Origin: Runella sp. CRIBMP
GTDB taxonomy: Bacteria; Bacteroidota; Bacteroidia; Cytophagales; Spirosomataceae
NCBI RefSeq assembly: GCF_009905605.1
Contig: NZ_JAAAKZ010000006.1
Location: 1 to 64,000 of the forward strand
DNA length: 64,000 nucleotides
Reading direction: 5' to 3'
The notes beneath the pieces are model-generated. The model did not search any database and had not been told where the DNA came from. It saw only the letters and a program-made list of their open reading frames with translations. A program made the translations under genes and the position numbers. This document shows, piece after piece, positions 42,644 to 51,676 of this stretch (the first letter of the stretch is position 1; every line of letters starts with the position of its first letter).

Positions 42644-44326
42644 ATGAACATACATAAAATAAAAGTATTCGCATTGGGTAGCATGCTACTCATCAGTACT
42701 TCTTGCCAAGATTTACTAAAAGAAGAGGTAATTTCAAACATCGGAAACGATTATATAAATACCGCCAAAGGATTTGAAGATGCTACAAAGGCGGCTTATT
42801 CATCGCTCAGGACGTTTTATGGTACGCAATTAGGCTTGACATTCACCGAGTATGGAACTGATATCTACGCCACGGGCGCCGATGGCGGTTATAAAGGTTT
42901 TCATTTCTACGATACCCAAATTCAACCAACCGTAGATTACTTGGCTATCCTGTGGGATGAAATGTATAGAGGCATAAATACCTGTAACGCTGTAATCGGG
43001 AGAGCTGCAACCGTGACGGGTGTTTCGGATGCAACCAAAAAATTGAGAATTGCCGAGGCGAAATTTTTGAGAGCTCACTATTATTATATCTTACACGAGC
43101 AGTTTGGCCCGCTCGACTTGAGACTAACTGAGACCTTGGCACCTACCAAAGAGTCCAAAAGGAATAGTTCGGCTGAAGTTTATGCTCAAATAATCAAAGA
43201 CTGTAATGAGGCAATAGCTGATTTAGAGAATAAAGGACATTCAAATGATTATGGTAGAGCTACCAAAGCGTCGGCTGAGGCACTTTTGGCTAAGGTATAT
43301 TTAGCCAAAGCTTATGGGCCAAATAAAGCCGCTGATGATTTCCAGAAAGCCGCTGATTTGTGTACCAGCCTTATTACAAAGTATGGCTTTAGACTTTTGG
43401 ATGATTTTGCCGCTGTACACGACGAAAATAACCAACAGAATGCGGAAGTGGTTTTTGCGGTACAATATACCACAGACCAAATTACAAATGCTACCAATGT
43501 GGGTGGCGAAGGTGGCGGTGGTAATAACCTTCACTTATTCTTTGGGATGCAGTATGATACCCAAGCAGGTATGGTAAGAGATGTACTGAATGGACGTCCG
43601 TTTAAAAGATTGAGACCAACGGCTTTCGCTCTTAATACTGTCTTTGGAGAAAGAGTGAATGATTCTCGTTACAAAAAAACCTTTAAAGATACTTGGTTGT
43701 GTAACAGTCCCGGTTCTTTCAATACCTCATTCGATAATTCAAAGGCAAGAGTTACTTTTGCCGCTGGTGATACTACAATTTTCATTCCCGGTTTTGAGAT
43801 GAGCCAAGCAGAAAGAGCTAAAAGAAAATATCAAGTATTGGTTCCAAGTAGGTATGATGAGGCGTTGTTCCCAACCTTACAGAAGTTTTTTGATACCAAA
43901 CGTTCAGATAGAACAGAGCCGAGAGGTTCAAGAGATTATTTTGTATGGAGATTGGCAGATATTTATCTCATGCGTGCTGAGGCAAATTTGCAACTTGGTA
44001 AAAAAGCAGAAGCTACTGCTGATGTAAATGTAGTAAGAGAAAGAGCGGCTTTCCCGGGGAAAAAAGACGCTATGAAAATCACTGAGTCTCAATTGACATT
44101 TGATTTCCTTGTTGATGAGCGTGCACGTGAATTGGCGGGAGAGCAAACGCGTTGGTTAGATTTGAAGCGTTGGGGTCTTCTGGTAGATAGAGTTAAAAAG
44201 CATAATCCACAAGCTCAAGCCGTGGCAGATAAACACTATTTACGTCCAATACCACAAACACAAATTGATAGAAGCGCCAAGACGGCTGAAGGGACTTCGT
44301 CCTTTGCTCAAAACCCGGGGTACTAA
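42644..44326 (+). CDS. SusD/RagB-family nutrient-binding lipoprotein
   Basis: 560 aa from the ATG at 42644, 13 bp after susC-like stop. The signal ends in ISTSC, predicting lipidation. The family layout is visible: TPR-like helices around AEAKFLRAHYYYIL, LAKVYLAKAYGP, and the C-terminal YLMRAEANLQLG ... VVRERA ... ERARELAGEQTRWLDLKRWG. It caps the SusC-type barrel on the cell surface. The operon ends at a strong terminator at 44360-44393. Confidence 0.93.
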   Translation: MNIHKIKVFALGSMLLISTSCQDLLKEEVISNIGNDYINTAKGFEDATKAAYSSLRTFYGTQLGLTFTEYGTDIYATGADGGYKGFHFYDTQIQPTVDYLAILWDEMYRGINTCNAVIGRAATVTGVSDATKKLRIAEAKFLRAHYYYILHEQFGPLDLRLTETLAPTKESKRNSSAEVYAQIIKDCNEAIADLENKGHSNDYGRATKASAEALLAKVYLAKAYGPNKAADDFQKAADLCTSLITKYGFRLLDDFAAVHDENNQQNAEVVFAVQYTTDQITNATNVGGEGGGGNNLHLFFGMQYDTQAGMVRDVLNGRPFKRLRPTAFALNTVFGERVNDSRYKKTFKDTWLCNSPGSFNTSFDNSKARVTFAAGDTTIFIPGFEMSQAERAKRKYQVLVPSRYDEALFPTLQKFFDTKRSDRTEPRGSRDYFVWRLADIYLMRAEANLQLGKKAEATADVNVVRERAAFPGKKDAMKITESQLTFDFLVDERARELAGEQTRWLDLKRWGLLVDRVKKHNPQAQAVADKHYLRPIPQTQIDRSAKTAEGTSSFAQNPGY

Positions 44327-44359
44327 TCAGTATTCAGTTTACAGTTTAAATCAGAATAC

Positions 44360-44393
44360 AAAAAAGAGAGAAGCGAAAGCTTCTCTCTTTTTT
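44360..44393 (+). terminator. Strong intrinsic terminator of the SusC/SusD operon
   Basis: Perfect 15-bp stem (44360-44374 with 44379-44393) closed by a GAAA tetraloop, with the 3' arm ending in T6. It lies 34 bp after the SusD-type stop. The A-run on the other side lets it also serve the opposite strand (rsgA). Confidence 0.9.
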
Positions 44394-44400
44394 GTTGGCA

Positions 44401-44450
44401 GGTTAAGGGCAGATGTTCCGGTCGGTTAAGGGCAGAGGCAAGCCCTGCCC
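44401..44450. repeat. Short direct repeat and GGGCAG/CTGCCC hairpin (REP-like)
   Basis: The 12-mer GGTTAAGGGCAG occurs at 44401-44412 and 44424-44435. The second copy overlaps a hairpin of GGGCAG (44430-44435) and CTGCCC (44445-44450). The GC-rich composition differs from the flanks. It resembles REP-type intergenic elements common in Bacteroidota genomes, but only one locus is visible here. Confidence 0.4.
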
Positions 44451-44460
44451 CTACGTCAGA

Positions 44461-45483
44461 TTATCGCCGGTTATCCTCTCCACCTACCATACTCAAATAG
44501 CTTTCAAATCGACTCATGGCGATTTCGCCAGCTTCTACGGCCTCTTTAACGGCGCACTTAGGTTCGTCGATGTGGAGGCAATTATGGAAACGACATTGGC
44601 CGATTAAATCGCGTATTTCGGGGAAATAATGGCCGATTTCTTCCTTCTCCATTTCCGATAATCCCAACTCTTTGATACCCGGTGAATCAATGATAAACGT
44701 ATCGGGTGCCAGTTCAAACATTTCGGCAAAGGTGGTTGTATGCACCCCTTTGTTGGCAAACGTTGAGACTTCGTTGGTGCGAAGGTTCAAATCTGGTGCA
44801 ATGGTATTGACCAAAGTCGATTTGCCCACGCCCGAATGTCCCGACAAAACGGAGACTTTTCCTTGCAGTAGCTTTTGAAAGGTATCAACACCTTCGCCCG
44901 TTACGCTCGACGTGGTAAAACACGTATAGCCCAATCGGTTGTAGAGGTCTACGAGTTCCTGTTGATACGCCTTGATTTCGTCGTCAAAAAGATCTTGCTT
45001 ATTGAAAATGACCACGCCGGGTATACGAAACGATTCGGCTACTACTAACAAACGGTCAATGAACCCTAACGAAGTACGCGGAAAAGTAAGCGTAGCCACA
45101 ATAATGGCCTGGTCAACGTTGGCCGCCAATAAGTGCGCGTGGGCCGATTTATGCACCGACTTCCGGGCAATGTAGTTGCGACGGGGTAAAATATCGTTGA
45201 TAACGCCCTTTTGAGCCGTTTCATCTTCTATTTCCCAATATACAGAATCTCCAACAGCCACTGGGTTGGTGACTTTTAGGTCTTGGTACTTAAATTTACC
45301 CCGCAACCTGCACTGCCAGATTTGTCCTTCTGCATCGCGGATGTCGTACCAAGAACCAGTAGAGCGAATCACCAATCCGTGCAGGGATTGGGCATTGGTT
45401 TCCTCGGTTCGCTGCGCAATAACGGCGGCGCTTTTGGTCTGAAACTTGACGGGAGGGGCCTTTATTTTACCTGATTTTTTCAA
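44461..45483 (-). CDS. rsgA: Ribosome small-subunit-dependent GTPase RsgA
   Basis: 340 aa. OB-fold N-domain (VIRSTGSWYDI), then a circularly permuted GTPase: G4 NKQD precedes G1 SGHSGVGKSTL and G3 DSPGI. C-terminal zinc motif CRFHNCLHIDEPKC. It helps late 30S maturation and removes RbfA. The N-terminus has about 30 extra residues before the OB fold; no later Met is available, so this start is kept. It starts 1 bp after the kdnB stop, so it is the third gene of that operon. Confidence 0.93.
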   Translation of the reverse strand: MKKSGKIKAPPVKFQTKSAAVIAQRTEETNAQSLHGLVIRSTGSWYDIRDAEGQIWQCRLRGKFKYQDLKVTNPVAVGDSVYWEIEDETAQKGVINDILPRRNYIARKSVHKSAHAHLLAANVDQAIIVATLTFPRTSLGFIDRLLVVAESFRIPGVVIFNKQDLFDDEIKAYQQELVDLYNRLGYTCFTTSSVTGEGVDTFQKLLQGKVSVLSGHSGVGKSTLVNTIAPDLNLRTNEVSTFANKGVHTTTFAEMFELAPDTFIIDSPGIKELGLSEMEKEEIGHYFPEIRDLIGQCRFHNCLHIDEPKCAVKEAVEAGEIAMSRFESYLSMVGGEDNRR

Positions 45484-45484
45484 A

Positions 45485-46564
45485 TTATAATCTCCTGAAA
45501 ATTGCTTCTATGTCCTCAATCGTTACTTTTTCTTTCCAGTCGTACCCTACGGCGTGGTTCCACATGTGGTCTAGTTTATAAGAGACATGCGCCATGGCGT
45601 TGATTTGGGCGTCGGTCCAGTCTTTGGATAACCCTTGCGGTAGCGTAATGTTGTGTTTGGCGACCATTTCTTTAAATTCCGCTACGCCTTCTGGATAATA
45701 GTCTGCCAGATGATTGAACGCAATGCAGTTGGAGTAGCAGTGGCGCATTCCCAAAATTTTGGAAAGCCCGTAGCTAATAGCATGACATATGCCCACTTCT
45801 GAGTAGGTCAGGCTCAAACCACCCATGAGCGACGCCACCATGAGTTTATCGTCGTTTTCGGCGGTTTGCCCGCTGTTTTCTCCCAGATAAATCTCGCGGC
45901 AAAGCTTCATGGATTGTTCAGCGTATGCGTGTGAATACGCGTTGTTGAACTGCCCATTTTCGGACTCGATGCAGTGAATGTAGGTGTCCATTCCCACATA
46001 AAACCACCAGTCGCGCGGTACAGTAGCAATCAGGTCTGGGTCCAGAATTACCTGATTAAACACCGTCCATTCACATTTTAACCCTAATTTTTTCTCGGGA
46101 CCCGTCAATACGGCGGTCATGGAGACTTCTGCGCCCGTTCCAGAGATAGTGGGAACCCCGACGTGATAAATGCCCGGTACTTTAATCAAATCCAAGCCTT
46201 GATAAAGGGTCGAAGAGCCTTCATTTGTTACCATCAGGGATACGCACTTGGCAATGTCCATAATGGCACCGCCGCCGATACCAATAATGCCCGAGGGAAG
46301 GCCTTTGGTGGCCAAAATCTCATCGCGGAGTGTGTCAATCTGTTCGGTTGTTGGCTCGTGTGGGTCTACGTCAATGAAGTAAACCGTATCTTCGGGCAGT
46401 AAAGGCAGGCGACTTTCAAGGTCTTTGCCTTTAAAGTAATTATCTACGATAAACACCATGTAGCGATTGTTTTCGCTGCGGTGCGGGGCGATGATGTCGC
46501 CCAATTGGTTAAAACTTCCCCGTCCAAAAACGGTTTTCTCGATTCCTTTGAAATTTTTATGCAT
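45485..46564 (-). CDS. kdnB: 3-deoxy-manno-octulosonate 8-oxidase (KdnB-like)
   Basis: 359 aa, iron-containing alcohol-dehydrogenase fold: FGRGSFNQLGD at the start, GIGGGAIMDIAK nucleotide loop, TISGTGAE, and metal-binding MDTYIHCIES and CHAISYG regions. It closely resembles Shewanella KdnB, which oxidises C8 of Kdo to an aldehyde that KdnA then aminates, giving 8-amino-Kdo for lipopolysaccharide. The partner transaminase gene is 46 bp upstream. The assignment rests on remembered similarity plus the conserved pair. Confidence 0.82.
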   Translation of the reverse strand: MHKNFKGIEKTVFGRGSFNQLGDIIAPHRSENNRYMVFIVDNYFKGKDLESRLPLLPEDTVYFIDVDPHEPTTEQIDTLRDEILATKGLPSGIIGIGGGAIMDIAKCVSLMVTNEGSSTLYQGLDLIKVPGIYHVGVPTISGTGAEVSMTAVLTGPEKKLGLKCEWTVFNQVILDPDLIATVPRDWWFYVGMDTYIHCIESENGQFNNAYSHAYAEQSMKLCREIYLGENSGQTAENDDKLMVASLMGGLSLTYSEVGICHAISYGLSKILGMRHCYSNCIAFNHLADYYPEGVAEFKEMVAKHNITLPQGLSKDWTDAQINAMAHVSYKLDHMWNHAVGYDWKEKVTIEDIEAIFRRL

Positions 46565-46610
46565 GAGTAAGCTAAATCCTGTTTGGAGAATTTAATTTTT
46601 TAGTACGAAA

Positions 46611-47819
46611 TTAACACGTATACGCCACCATTGCCTTCCGAATGGCTGCTTCCAGCTTATTGGCCAACGTTTCTAACTCCGTCTGGGTCCAAGTAACCCG
46701 AATACCAAATGAAATCAATCGTCCGATTACTTCCTGTGATTTGGGCAGTTCTACATTGGCATAATCTTGGGGCGCACCCAATACTTGTACGGCCAGCTTG
46801 CCTGCAGTGCGCATTTCTTTGATGTGGTCCCACTGATTGATGAAGTGGTACATATTGGTAAACCAATAGTTAAAACCACCTACACCTGCAGCATTGAGTT
46901 CATTGACAACGGATTGTGCCGAATCAGTATCTGGGAGCAGCAGGTTTAAGAACGTAGCAGAGTCGCCGTCTGGGTCAGGGATACGCGCAAAACTTACGCC
47001 CGGCACATTGGCCAACCGGTTCATCAACCATTTTTTATGTTCATTGTTTTTCTCCACCATAAACGGAACCCGGCGCGTTTGGGCCAACCCAACGGCAGCG
47101 TGCAGCTCTGAAATGCGGTAGTTAAATCCAATGACGGGGTGCTGTTCCATGCCGCGATTGGAGCCGATGTGGTCGTGACCGTGGTCGGAATAAGAATCCG
47201 CTATTTTGTAGGCTTGTTCGTCGTTGGTGACAAAAACGCCACCTTCACCTGCCGTAGCAATTTTAAAGAAATCGTAAGAATATGCCCCTGCTTTGCCCCA
47301 AAGCCCCGTGAACGTGCCTTTGTAGCTTGCCCCCATGGCCTGCCCTGCGTCTTCGACGAGCACCAGATTGTGCTCCTTGATGACTTCCATGATGGCATCC
47401 ATGTCGGCCATTTGTCCGCACATGTGTACAAGGCAGACTCCTTTGGTTTTTGGCGTGATGGCTTTGCGAATTCCTTCGGCAGAGAGACAGAGGGTTTCGT
47501 CAACTTCGGCAAAAACGGGCAATGCACCAATCATCAAAGCCGCCTCAACGGTGGCGATGTAGGTAAACGGCGGAACGATGATTTCGTCACCAGCCCCGAT
47601 GCCCGCGGCCACCATGGCGCATTGGGCCGCCGTAGAGCCGCTCGATACAGCATGGGCATATTTGGCATTTACCACTTTGCACACTTCCGCTTCCATCTCG
47701 CGGGCTTTCCAGATGTTGTTGCGTTGGGCTTCGTGGTTATAACGGAAAAAAATTCCGGTTTCTAACACATCGTTGATTTCTTTGCGCTCTTCGGCGCCGT
47801 ATAGTTCGGTTCCCGGCAT
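46611..47819 (-). CDS. kdnA: 8-amino-3,8-dideoxy-manno-octulosonate transaminase (KdnA-like)
   Basis: 402 aa, DegT/DnrJ/EryC1 PLP aminotransferase. The start MPGTELYGAEE and HAVSSGSTAAQ, VPPFTYIATVEA, LVEDAGQAMGASYKG and DHGHDHIG stretches match Shewanella KdnA. Lys186 (DFFKIATAGEGG) is the predicted PLP lysine. It aminates the 8-aldehyde made by KdnB. First gene of the kdnA-kdnB-rsgA unit. The membrane protein gene 138 bp upstream could be in the same lipopolysaccharide context. Confidence 0.85.
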   Translation of the reverse strand: MPGTELYGAEERKEINDVLETGIFFRYNHEAQRNNIWKAREMEAEVCKVVNAKYAHAVSSGSTAAQCAMVAAGIGAGDEIIVPPFTYIATVEAALMIGALPVFAEVDETLCLSAEGIRKAITPKTKGVCLVHMCGQMADMDAIMEVIKEHNLVLVEDAGQAMGASYKGTFTGLWGKAGAYSYDFFKIATAGEGGVFVTNDEQAYKIADSYSDHGHDHIGSNRGMEQHPVIGFNYRISELHAAVGLAQTRRVPFMVEKNNEHKKWLMNRLANVPGVSFARIPDPDGDSATFLNLLLPDTDSAQSVVNELNAAGVGGFNYWFTNMYHFINQWDHIKEMRTAGKLAVQVLGAPQDYANVELPKSQEVIGRLISFGIRVTWTQTELETLANKLEAAIRKAMVAYTC

Positions 47820-47957
47820 GGTAATTTACTGTTAATTCGTATTGATAGTGATTTCGTAAGCTCAGACGCTGACGTTGCAAAACGATTAGATGCGTCAAGG
47901 CCACAAAGTTAATGATTTGTAACGTAGCGACGTAACATTTTGTGCCTTAGTCACTGC

Positions 47958-49589
47958 CTACAAATGAAAGACCACATTAGATGCCAACGCAGGATAGTTG
48001 ACGGAAGTATCAGTCATAAAGAGGAACGAAAGGGTGTAATTTTTATGCTTAAAATGTTTTTTAGGGAGTTTCAAGTAAAATAGCGGGAAGCGAATGTGGT
48101 TTCGGTCGTTGTTCAAGTCAATATTGACAATCATGCTTTTTTCATTGTCAGGGTGGGTCAATTCATTGTGTGAGCAGTCAAAGGGCGTATCGGCGGGATG
48201 AACAATGATAAATTGATGTACAAACCCTTTCATAAACGTAATTTCAGGCGCAGGATTAAGGATTTTCCCTCTAATAATTACGTGCTCTTTGGTATAAAAT
48301 GCTTGGTCAATGCGCAGCTTGAGGGCATTGACTGGAAAATGATTGAGGCTATCGTAGTAGGTTTTGTTGCGGCGCGGCCTTGGGAGTTGGTAATGATAAA
48401 AATTGTTGGCAGTAAGCTTGTTTAGTATATTGACCTCAAAGCAGTTATAGCCAGAGTTATTCAAATAATAATTCTCAATTTTTGAGGTTAACAATTCTTT
48501 ACGCGCTTCTGCTTCGCGTACCATTGGAATGAAGAACTTTAGATTTGTGGCGATAGAAAAAAGCAAACTTATCCCAAAAGCACTCTTTTGAATTACTGAC
48601 GAATACCCCGCAAGAAAATCCCTAACTAAAATAACACTACAAGCCCCAAAAACCATGGAATAAATGCGGTAACGCTCCGTAGTAGCCGAGTCGATGCCGT
48701 ATTCGTAACGCATGATGGTCGTCATGCTAGCCATCATTAAGCAATAAATGACCCCTAAGAAAACGAAGGGGTTTTGGAAGTAGTATTTTCGGTAAATCGC
48801 AATGCCCGATAATCCAATAAAAAGCGCGCCAGTGGGTAATACCTTAAAGCCAATACTACCCGCAAAGCCAATGAAAAAAACGGCCGCTTGAGGAAGTTGG
48901 TAAAAGAGCAGTTCAGATGAAGGATGGCGATAAAGCGGCTGATAATTGTGGTAATAGCTCCCAATTAGAGCGATGCAACAAAGAAGCCAGATTCCGAGGA
49001 GGCTGTACCGTTTTTGAAAAAAAAATACGACGCTGATGATGGCCATAAGCGCAAAGCCCCCACTATTGGAGAAAATAGAGAGGACTGTGCACAAAAAAGT
49101 AAGAAAAACGGCAAATTGTGATTTTTTGAGCACAAAATGCAAAGCTGTTAGCCCAAATACGACCGAAAACAGGTTGGAGTTCTGCATCGGAATCAGGGTG
49201 TTGGACGCAGTACAGATGATGATAAAGGCCACGGGAACAATCCACCATTTCTGTTCTCCGATATGTTGATAAAACAATGCGACAATGAAAAGAAGGCTTA
49301 GATTACCAAGAATACTCCAAATCCTTAAATCAATTGTGCCCATGAGCTGGTATTGCAGTAAGGCCAAAGTGCGCGAAAGGGCAATGCGATGTTCGTTGTG
49401 TTGCCCGAAAATGATGCCAATTTTATCCCAAACAGAATCTGCTTCATGGAGCAGATTAAACATGTCCATGACATAAATGTCGTCACCGAATGGGATATTA
49501 ATAAGGTTTTTGTAAAGAGCAAATGCAAGTAACAACACTGGTATAGCACAAAATGCCCACCAAGGTTTCTTGGGAAAAAGCATGGTCAA
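47958..49589 (-). CDS. Polytopic GT-C-like membrane protein
   Basis: 543 aa. About ten to eleven membrane helices fill the first 360 residues; a soluble beta-rich domain (about 390-543) follows. The first periplasmic loop has FGDDIYVMDMF and, further on, GQHNEHRI. An acidic pair early in loop 1 followed by a polar motif is typical of GT-C glycosyltransferases and related lipid-linked sugar transferases. Family not identified with certainty. It lies upstream of kdnAB, hinting at surface glycolipid assembly. Confidence 0.65.
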   Translation of the reverse strand: MTMLFPKKPWWAFCAIPVLLLAFALYKNLINIPFGDDIYVMDMFNLLHEADSVWDKIGIIFGQHNEHRIALSRTLALLQYQLMGTIDLRIWSILGNLSLLFIVALFYQHIGEQKWWIVPVAFIIICTASNTLIPMQNSNLFSVVFGLTALHFVLKKSQFAVFLTFLCTVLSIFSNSGGFALMAIISVVFFFQKRYSLLGIWLLCCIALIGSYYHNYQPLYRHPSSELLFYQLPQAAVFFIGFAGSIGFKVLPTGALFIGLSGIAIYRKYYFQNPFVFLGVIYCLMMASMTTIMRYEYGIDSATTERYRIYSMVFGACSVILVRDFLAGYSSVIQKSAFGISLLFSIATNLKFFIPMVREAEARKELLTSKIENYYLNNSGYNCFEVNILNKLTANNFYHYQLPRPRRNKTYYDSLNHFPVNALKLRIDQAFYTKEHVIIRGKILNPAPEITFMKGFVHQFIIVHPADTPFDCSHNELTHPDNEKSMIVNIDLNNDRNHIRFPLFYLKLPKKHFKHKNYTLSFLFMTDTSVNYPALASNVVFHL

Positions 49590-49638
49590 AAAAGTGCTTT
49601 TACGCTTTTAGAGTTTTTCGTTGAAAATTAGATGTGGC

Positions 49639-49646
49639 CAAAGTTA
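49639..49646 (-). promoter_or_regulatory. -7 candidate for the GT-C-like gene
   Basis: TAACTTTG on the minus strand fits TAnnTTTG, 50 bp before the ATG at 49589. No matching -33 element at 19-21 bp, so this is weak. Confidence 0.3.
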
Positions 49647-49739
49647 GGGAAAAATAGCTAAAAGTATAGTGTTAGCCACCCAACTAGGATAGCAGGACAA
49701 ATTACTTTTATCTTAGATGGAATTTATCGAATAGGGATA

Positions 49740-50327
49740 TTATTCGATTTTGCCAGCAAAACCTTTCTCTTTTAGTTCTTTGGCGGTTAACTGAATAACG
49801 CTCACTTTGAGAGAGATAGGCGACAGCGGTGCGTCAAGTGAGTCGGTTTTGACGGCAGTAATGGCATCAACTACGTCCATGCCTTTAAACACCTGACCAA
49901 AAACCGTGAATTTATCGTCTAAACGGGCGAGGCCGTTTTTGTTTTGAACAATGTAAAACTGGCAGCCTGCCGACAACATCTCGGGGTTGTTGTCGCGACC
50001 AGCTCCAACGGCACCGTATATATGACGTATTTCTTTCCGGAATTCAGGCTTCAATAGGTAAGGAGAGTCAGAAAATCCAGCGGGCGTATCGGGGCAACCG
50101 CCTTGCGCCACAAAGTTGTTGATGACGCGGTTGAAGGTGAGGGTATCCCAATAATGTTGATTGGCGAGTTTGATAAAGCTGGCTTTATGGTTGGGCGTTT
50201 CGTCGTATAGTTGGAAAAGTATCTCGCCTTTTGGAGTTTTGATTTGCCCTACGGCATACGTTTTTTCTTTGTATACAGAGCTTACGAGCACGATGGAAAG
50301 CGCGAGTAATGAGAATGTTTTAAGCAT
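49740..50327 (-). CDS. Exported cyclophilin-type peptidyl-prolyl isomerase
   Basis: 195 aa from the ATG at 50327, which starts a signal segment (MLKTFSLLALSIVLVSSV); the frame is open 14 codons further up. The cyclophilin core is clear: FNRVINNFVAQGGCPDTP, QFYIVQNK and FTVFGQVFKGMDVVDAI. It assists folding of periplasmic proteins. It is on the same strand as the RND adaptor and 105 bp downstream of it, with its own candidate promoter. A cytoplasmic cyclophilin is encoded at 63287-63730. Confidence 0.87.
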   Translation of the reverse strand: MLKTFSLLALSIVLVSSVYKEKTYAVGQIKTPKGEILFQLYDETPNHKASFIKLANQHYWDTLTFNRVINNFVAQGGCPDTPAGFSDSPYLLKPEFRKEIRHIYGAVGAGRDNNPEMLSAGCQFYIVQNKNGLARLDDKFTVFGQVFKGMDVVDAITAVKTDSLDAPLSPISLKVSVIQLTAKELKEKGFAGKIE

Positions 50328-50356
50328 ACTAGGAAGGGTAGGAGATGAAGTTTTTT

Positions 50357-50364
50357 CAAAAATA
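50357..50364 (-). promoter_or_regulatory. -7 candidate for the exported cyclophilin
   Basis: TATTTTTG on the minus strand, 30 bp before the ATG at 50327, with TTTC 19 bp further upstream as a near-match to TTTG. Confidence 0.4.
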
Positions 50365-50432
50365 AGCAAGAATCAGCAGAATTGAAAAAGTGGCCATTCT
50401 ATAAATGGCCACCAAGGTATCTTTTAAATTTC

Positions 50433-51563
50433 TTACTCCTCTTCTCCCAAACCTTTCGTCAACTCCGCCTGCACCGTTTGCGCTCCTGTGATAACAATCG
50501 GAACAGAAGGTTTTTTGGTAAAAATGACTTCCACGAACCCATCTTGTGTCACGCCCGTTTTGACGTCGACGGGTTGGTAAACGCCTTGGGGTGTTTTGAT
50601 AAATACATGGGCTGCTTCGCCCGTGCGTACTACCGCCGATTCAGGTAAGGTTTCGGCTTGACGTGGGGAGGCTTCTAGTTTTCCATTGATGTACTGACCC
50701 GCCAACAGGCGTAGGCCGTTGAGGTTGGCATAGGCGTCTACGGTACGGCTCGTGGGGTCGAAATTATTACCCAGCCCCGTGATGGTAGCCGAGCCTCCCG
50801 TAAATACTACTTTTTGCCCTACTTTAACTTGTGGAAGGTCTTTCTCAAATACTTTCAATACCAATCGCGCGCCCGATTGATTCACAATTTCAAACAAGGA
50901 TTCGCCCGCTGAGATTGATTTGCCAATTGTGGCATCGGTCATTTTCACTATGCCCGTAATAGGTGACCGTATGGCAATGGTGCGCACTATTTGGTTGGTT
51001 TTTAGGTTTTTAGGATCGATTCCCACAACCTGCAATTTGGCTTCCAATCCTTGTTTAGCTGCTTCGAGTACGCGAGCGTCAGCTTCTGCCTGCTGAAGTT
51101 TGCGTTTAGCCCCAACATCTTCTTGCGTGAGGGTAGCTTGGCGTTGGCGTTCTTGCTCCGCAAAAGTCAATTGTCCAACTGTTTTCCAGTAATCTTCCTG
51201 TAACTGAATGAGTTCTAGGCTTTCAACGGTGGCCAAAGTGCTGCCTTTGCCTACTTGACTTCCTGCCAATACGTTGATACTCCGTACGATGCCAGTGAGT
51301 GGGAAACTCACCGATGCGGTTTGTTGCGGAGGCGCTTCCACGACGCCGTTGAGGGTAATGGCATCGTAGACCATCCGCATTTCGGGACTGCCAAGGGTAA
51401 TTCCGAAGTTTTTTTCCTGCTCGGCCGTTAGTTTGAGTTCAGTGGGAGCGGTGGCAGTGGCTTCTTCGGTTTGGGCGGTTTCGGTTTTTGAACAGCTCAG
51501 CAGAAGAATGTAAAACGCAAAAGGCAAAAGAAGGTGCTTTATCAAGCCGGTGATTCGCCCCAT
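50433..51563 (-). CDS. RND efflux periplasmic adaptor lipoprotein
   Basis: 376 aa if started at the ATG at 51563, which gives a lipoprotein signal (LLPFAFYILLLSC). An in-frame ATG at 51632 would add 23 residues and cannot be excluded. Biotinyl-lipoyl-like halves (VNVLAGSQVGKGSTLATVESL and IAIRSPITGIVKMTDA) flank an alpha-hairpin. It serves the RND-TolC fusion pump encoded 113 bp upstream. CusB/CzcB-like; the metal is unknown. Confidence 0.85.
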   Translation of the reverse strand: MGRITGLIKHLLLPFAFYILLLSCSKTETAQTEEATATAPTELKLTAEQEKNFGITLGSPEMRMVYDAITLNGVVEAPPQQTASVSFPLTGIVRSINVLAGSQVGKGSTLATVESLELIQLQEDYWKTVGQLTFAEQERQRQATLTQEDVGAKRKLQQAEADARVLEAAKQGLEAKLQVVGIDPKNLKTNQIVRTIAIRSPITGIVKMTDATIGKSISAGESLFEIVNQSGARLVLKVFEKDLPQVKVGQKVVFTGGSATITGLGNNFDPTSRTVDAYANLNGLRLLAGQYINGKLEASPRQAETLPESAVVRTGEAAHVFIKTPQGVYQPVDVKTGVTQDGFVEVIFTKKPSVPIVITGAQTVQAELTKGLGEEE

Positions 51564-51676
51564 GAAGGCATCTGTTTTACAGGGCGATAAAGCAGGCGTT
51601 GAGGGATTTATGAGGGGATATGTGCGTTTCATTATGTTTGTTTTTTTATCTTAAACTTTCTATTTCGGCAATTGCA

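Noticed and set aside
47139-47765. 208-codon plus-strand open frame inside kdnA
   Set aside because: Antisense to a conserved PLP enzyme; the protein has no recognisable fold and a shadow-like composition.
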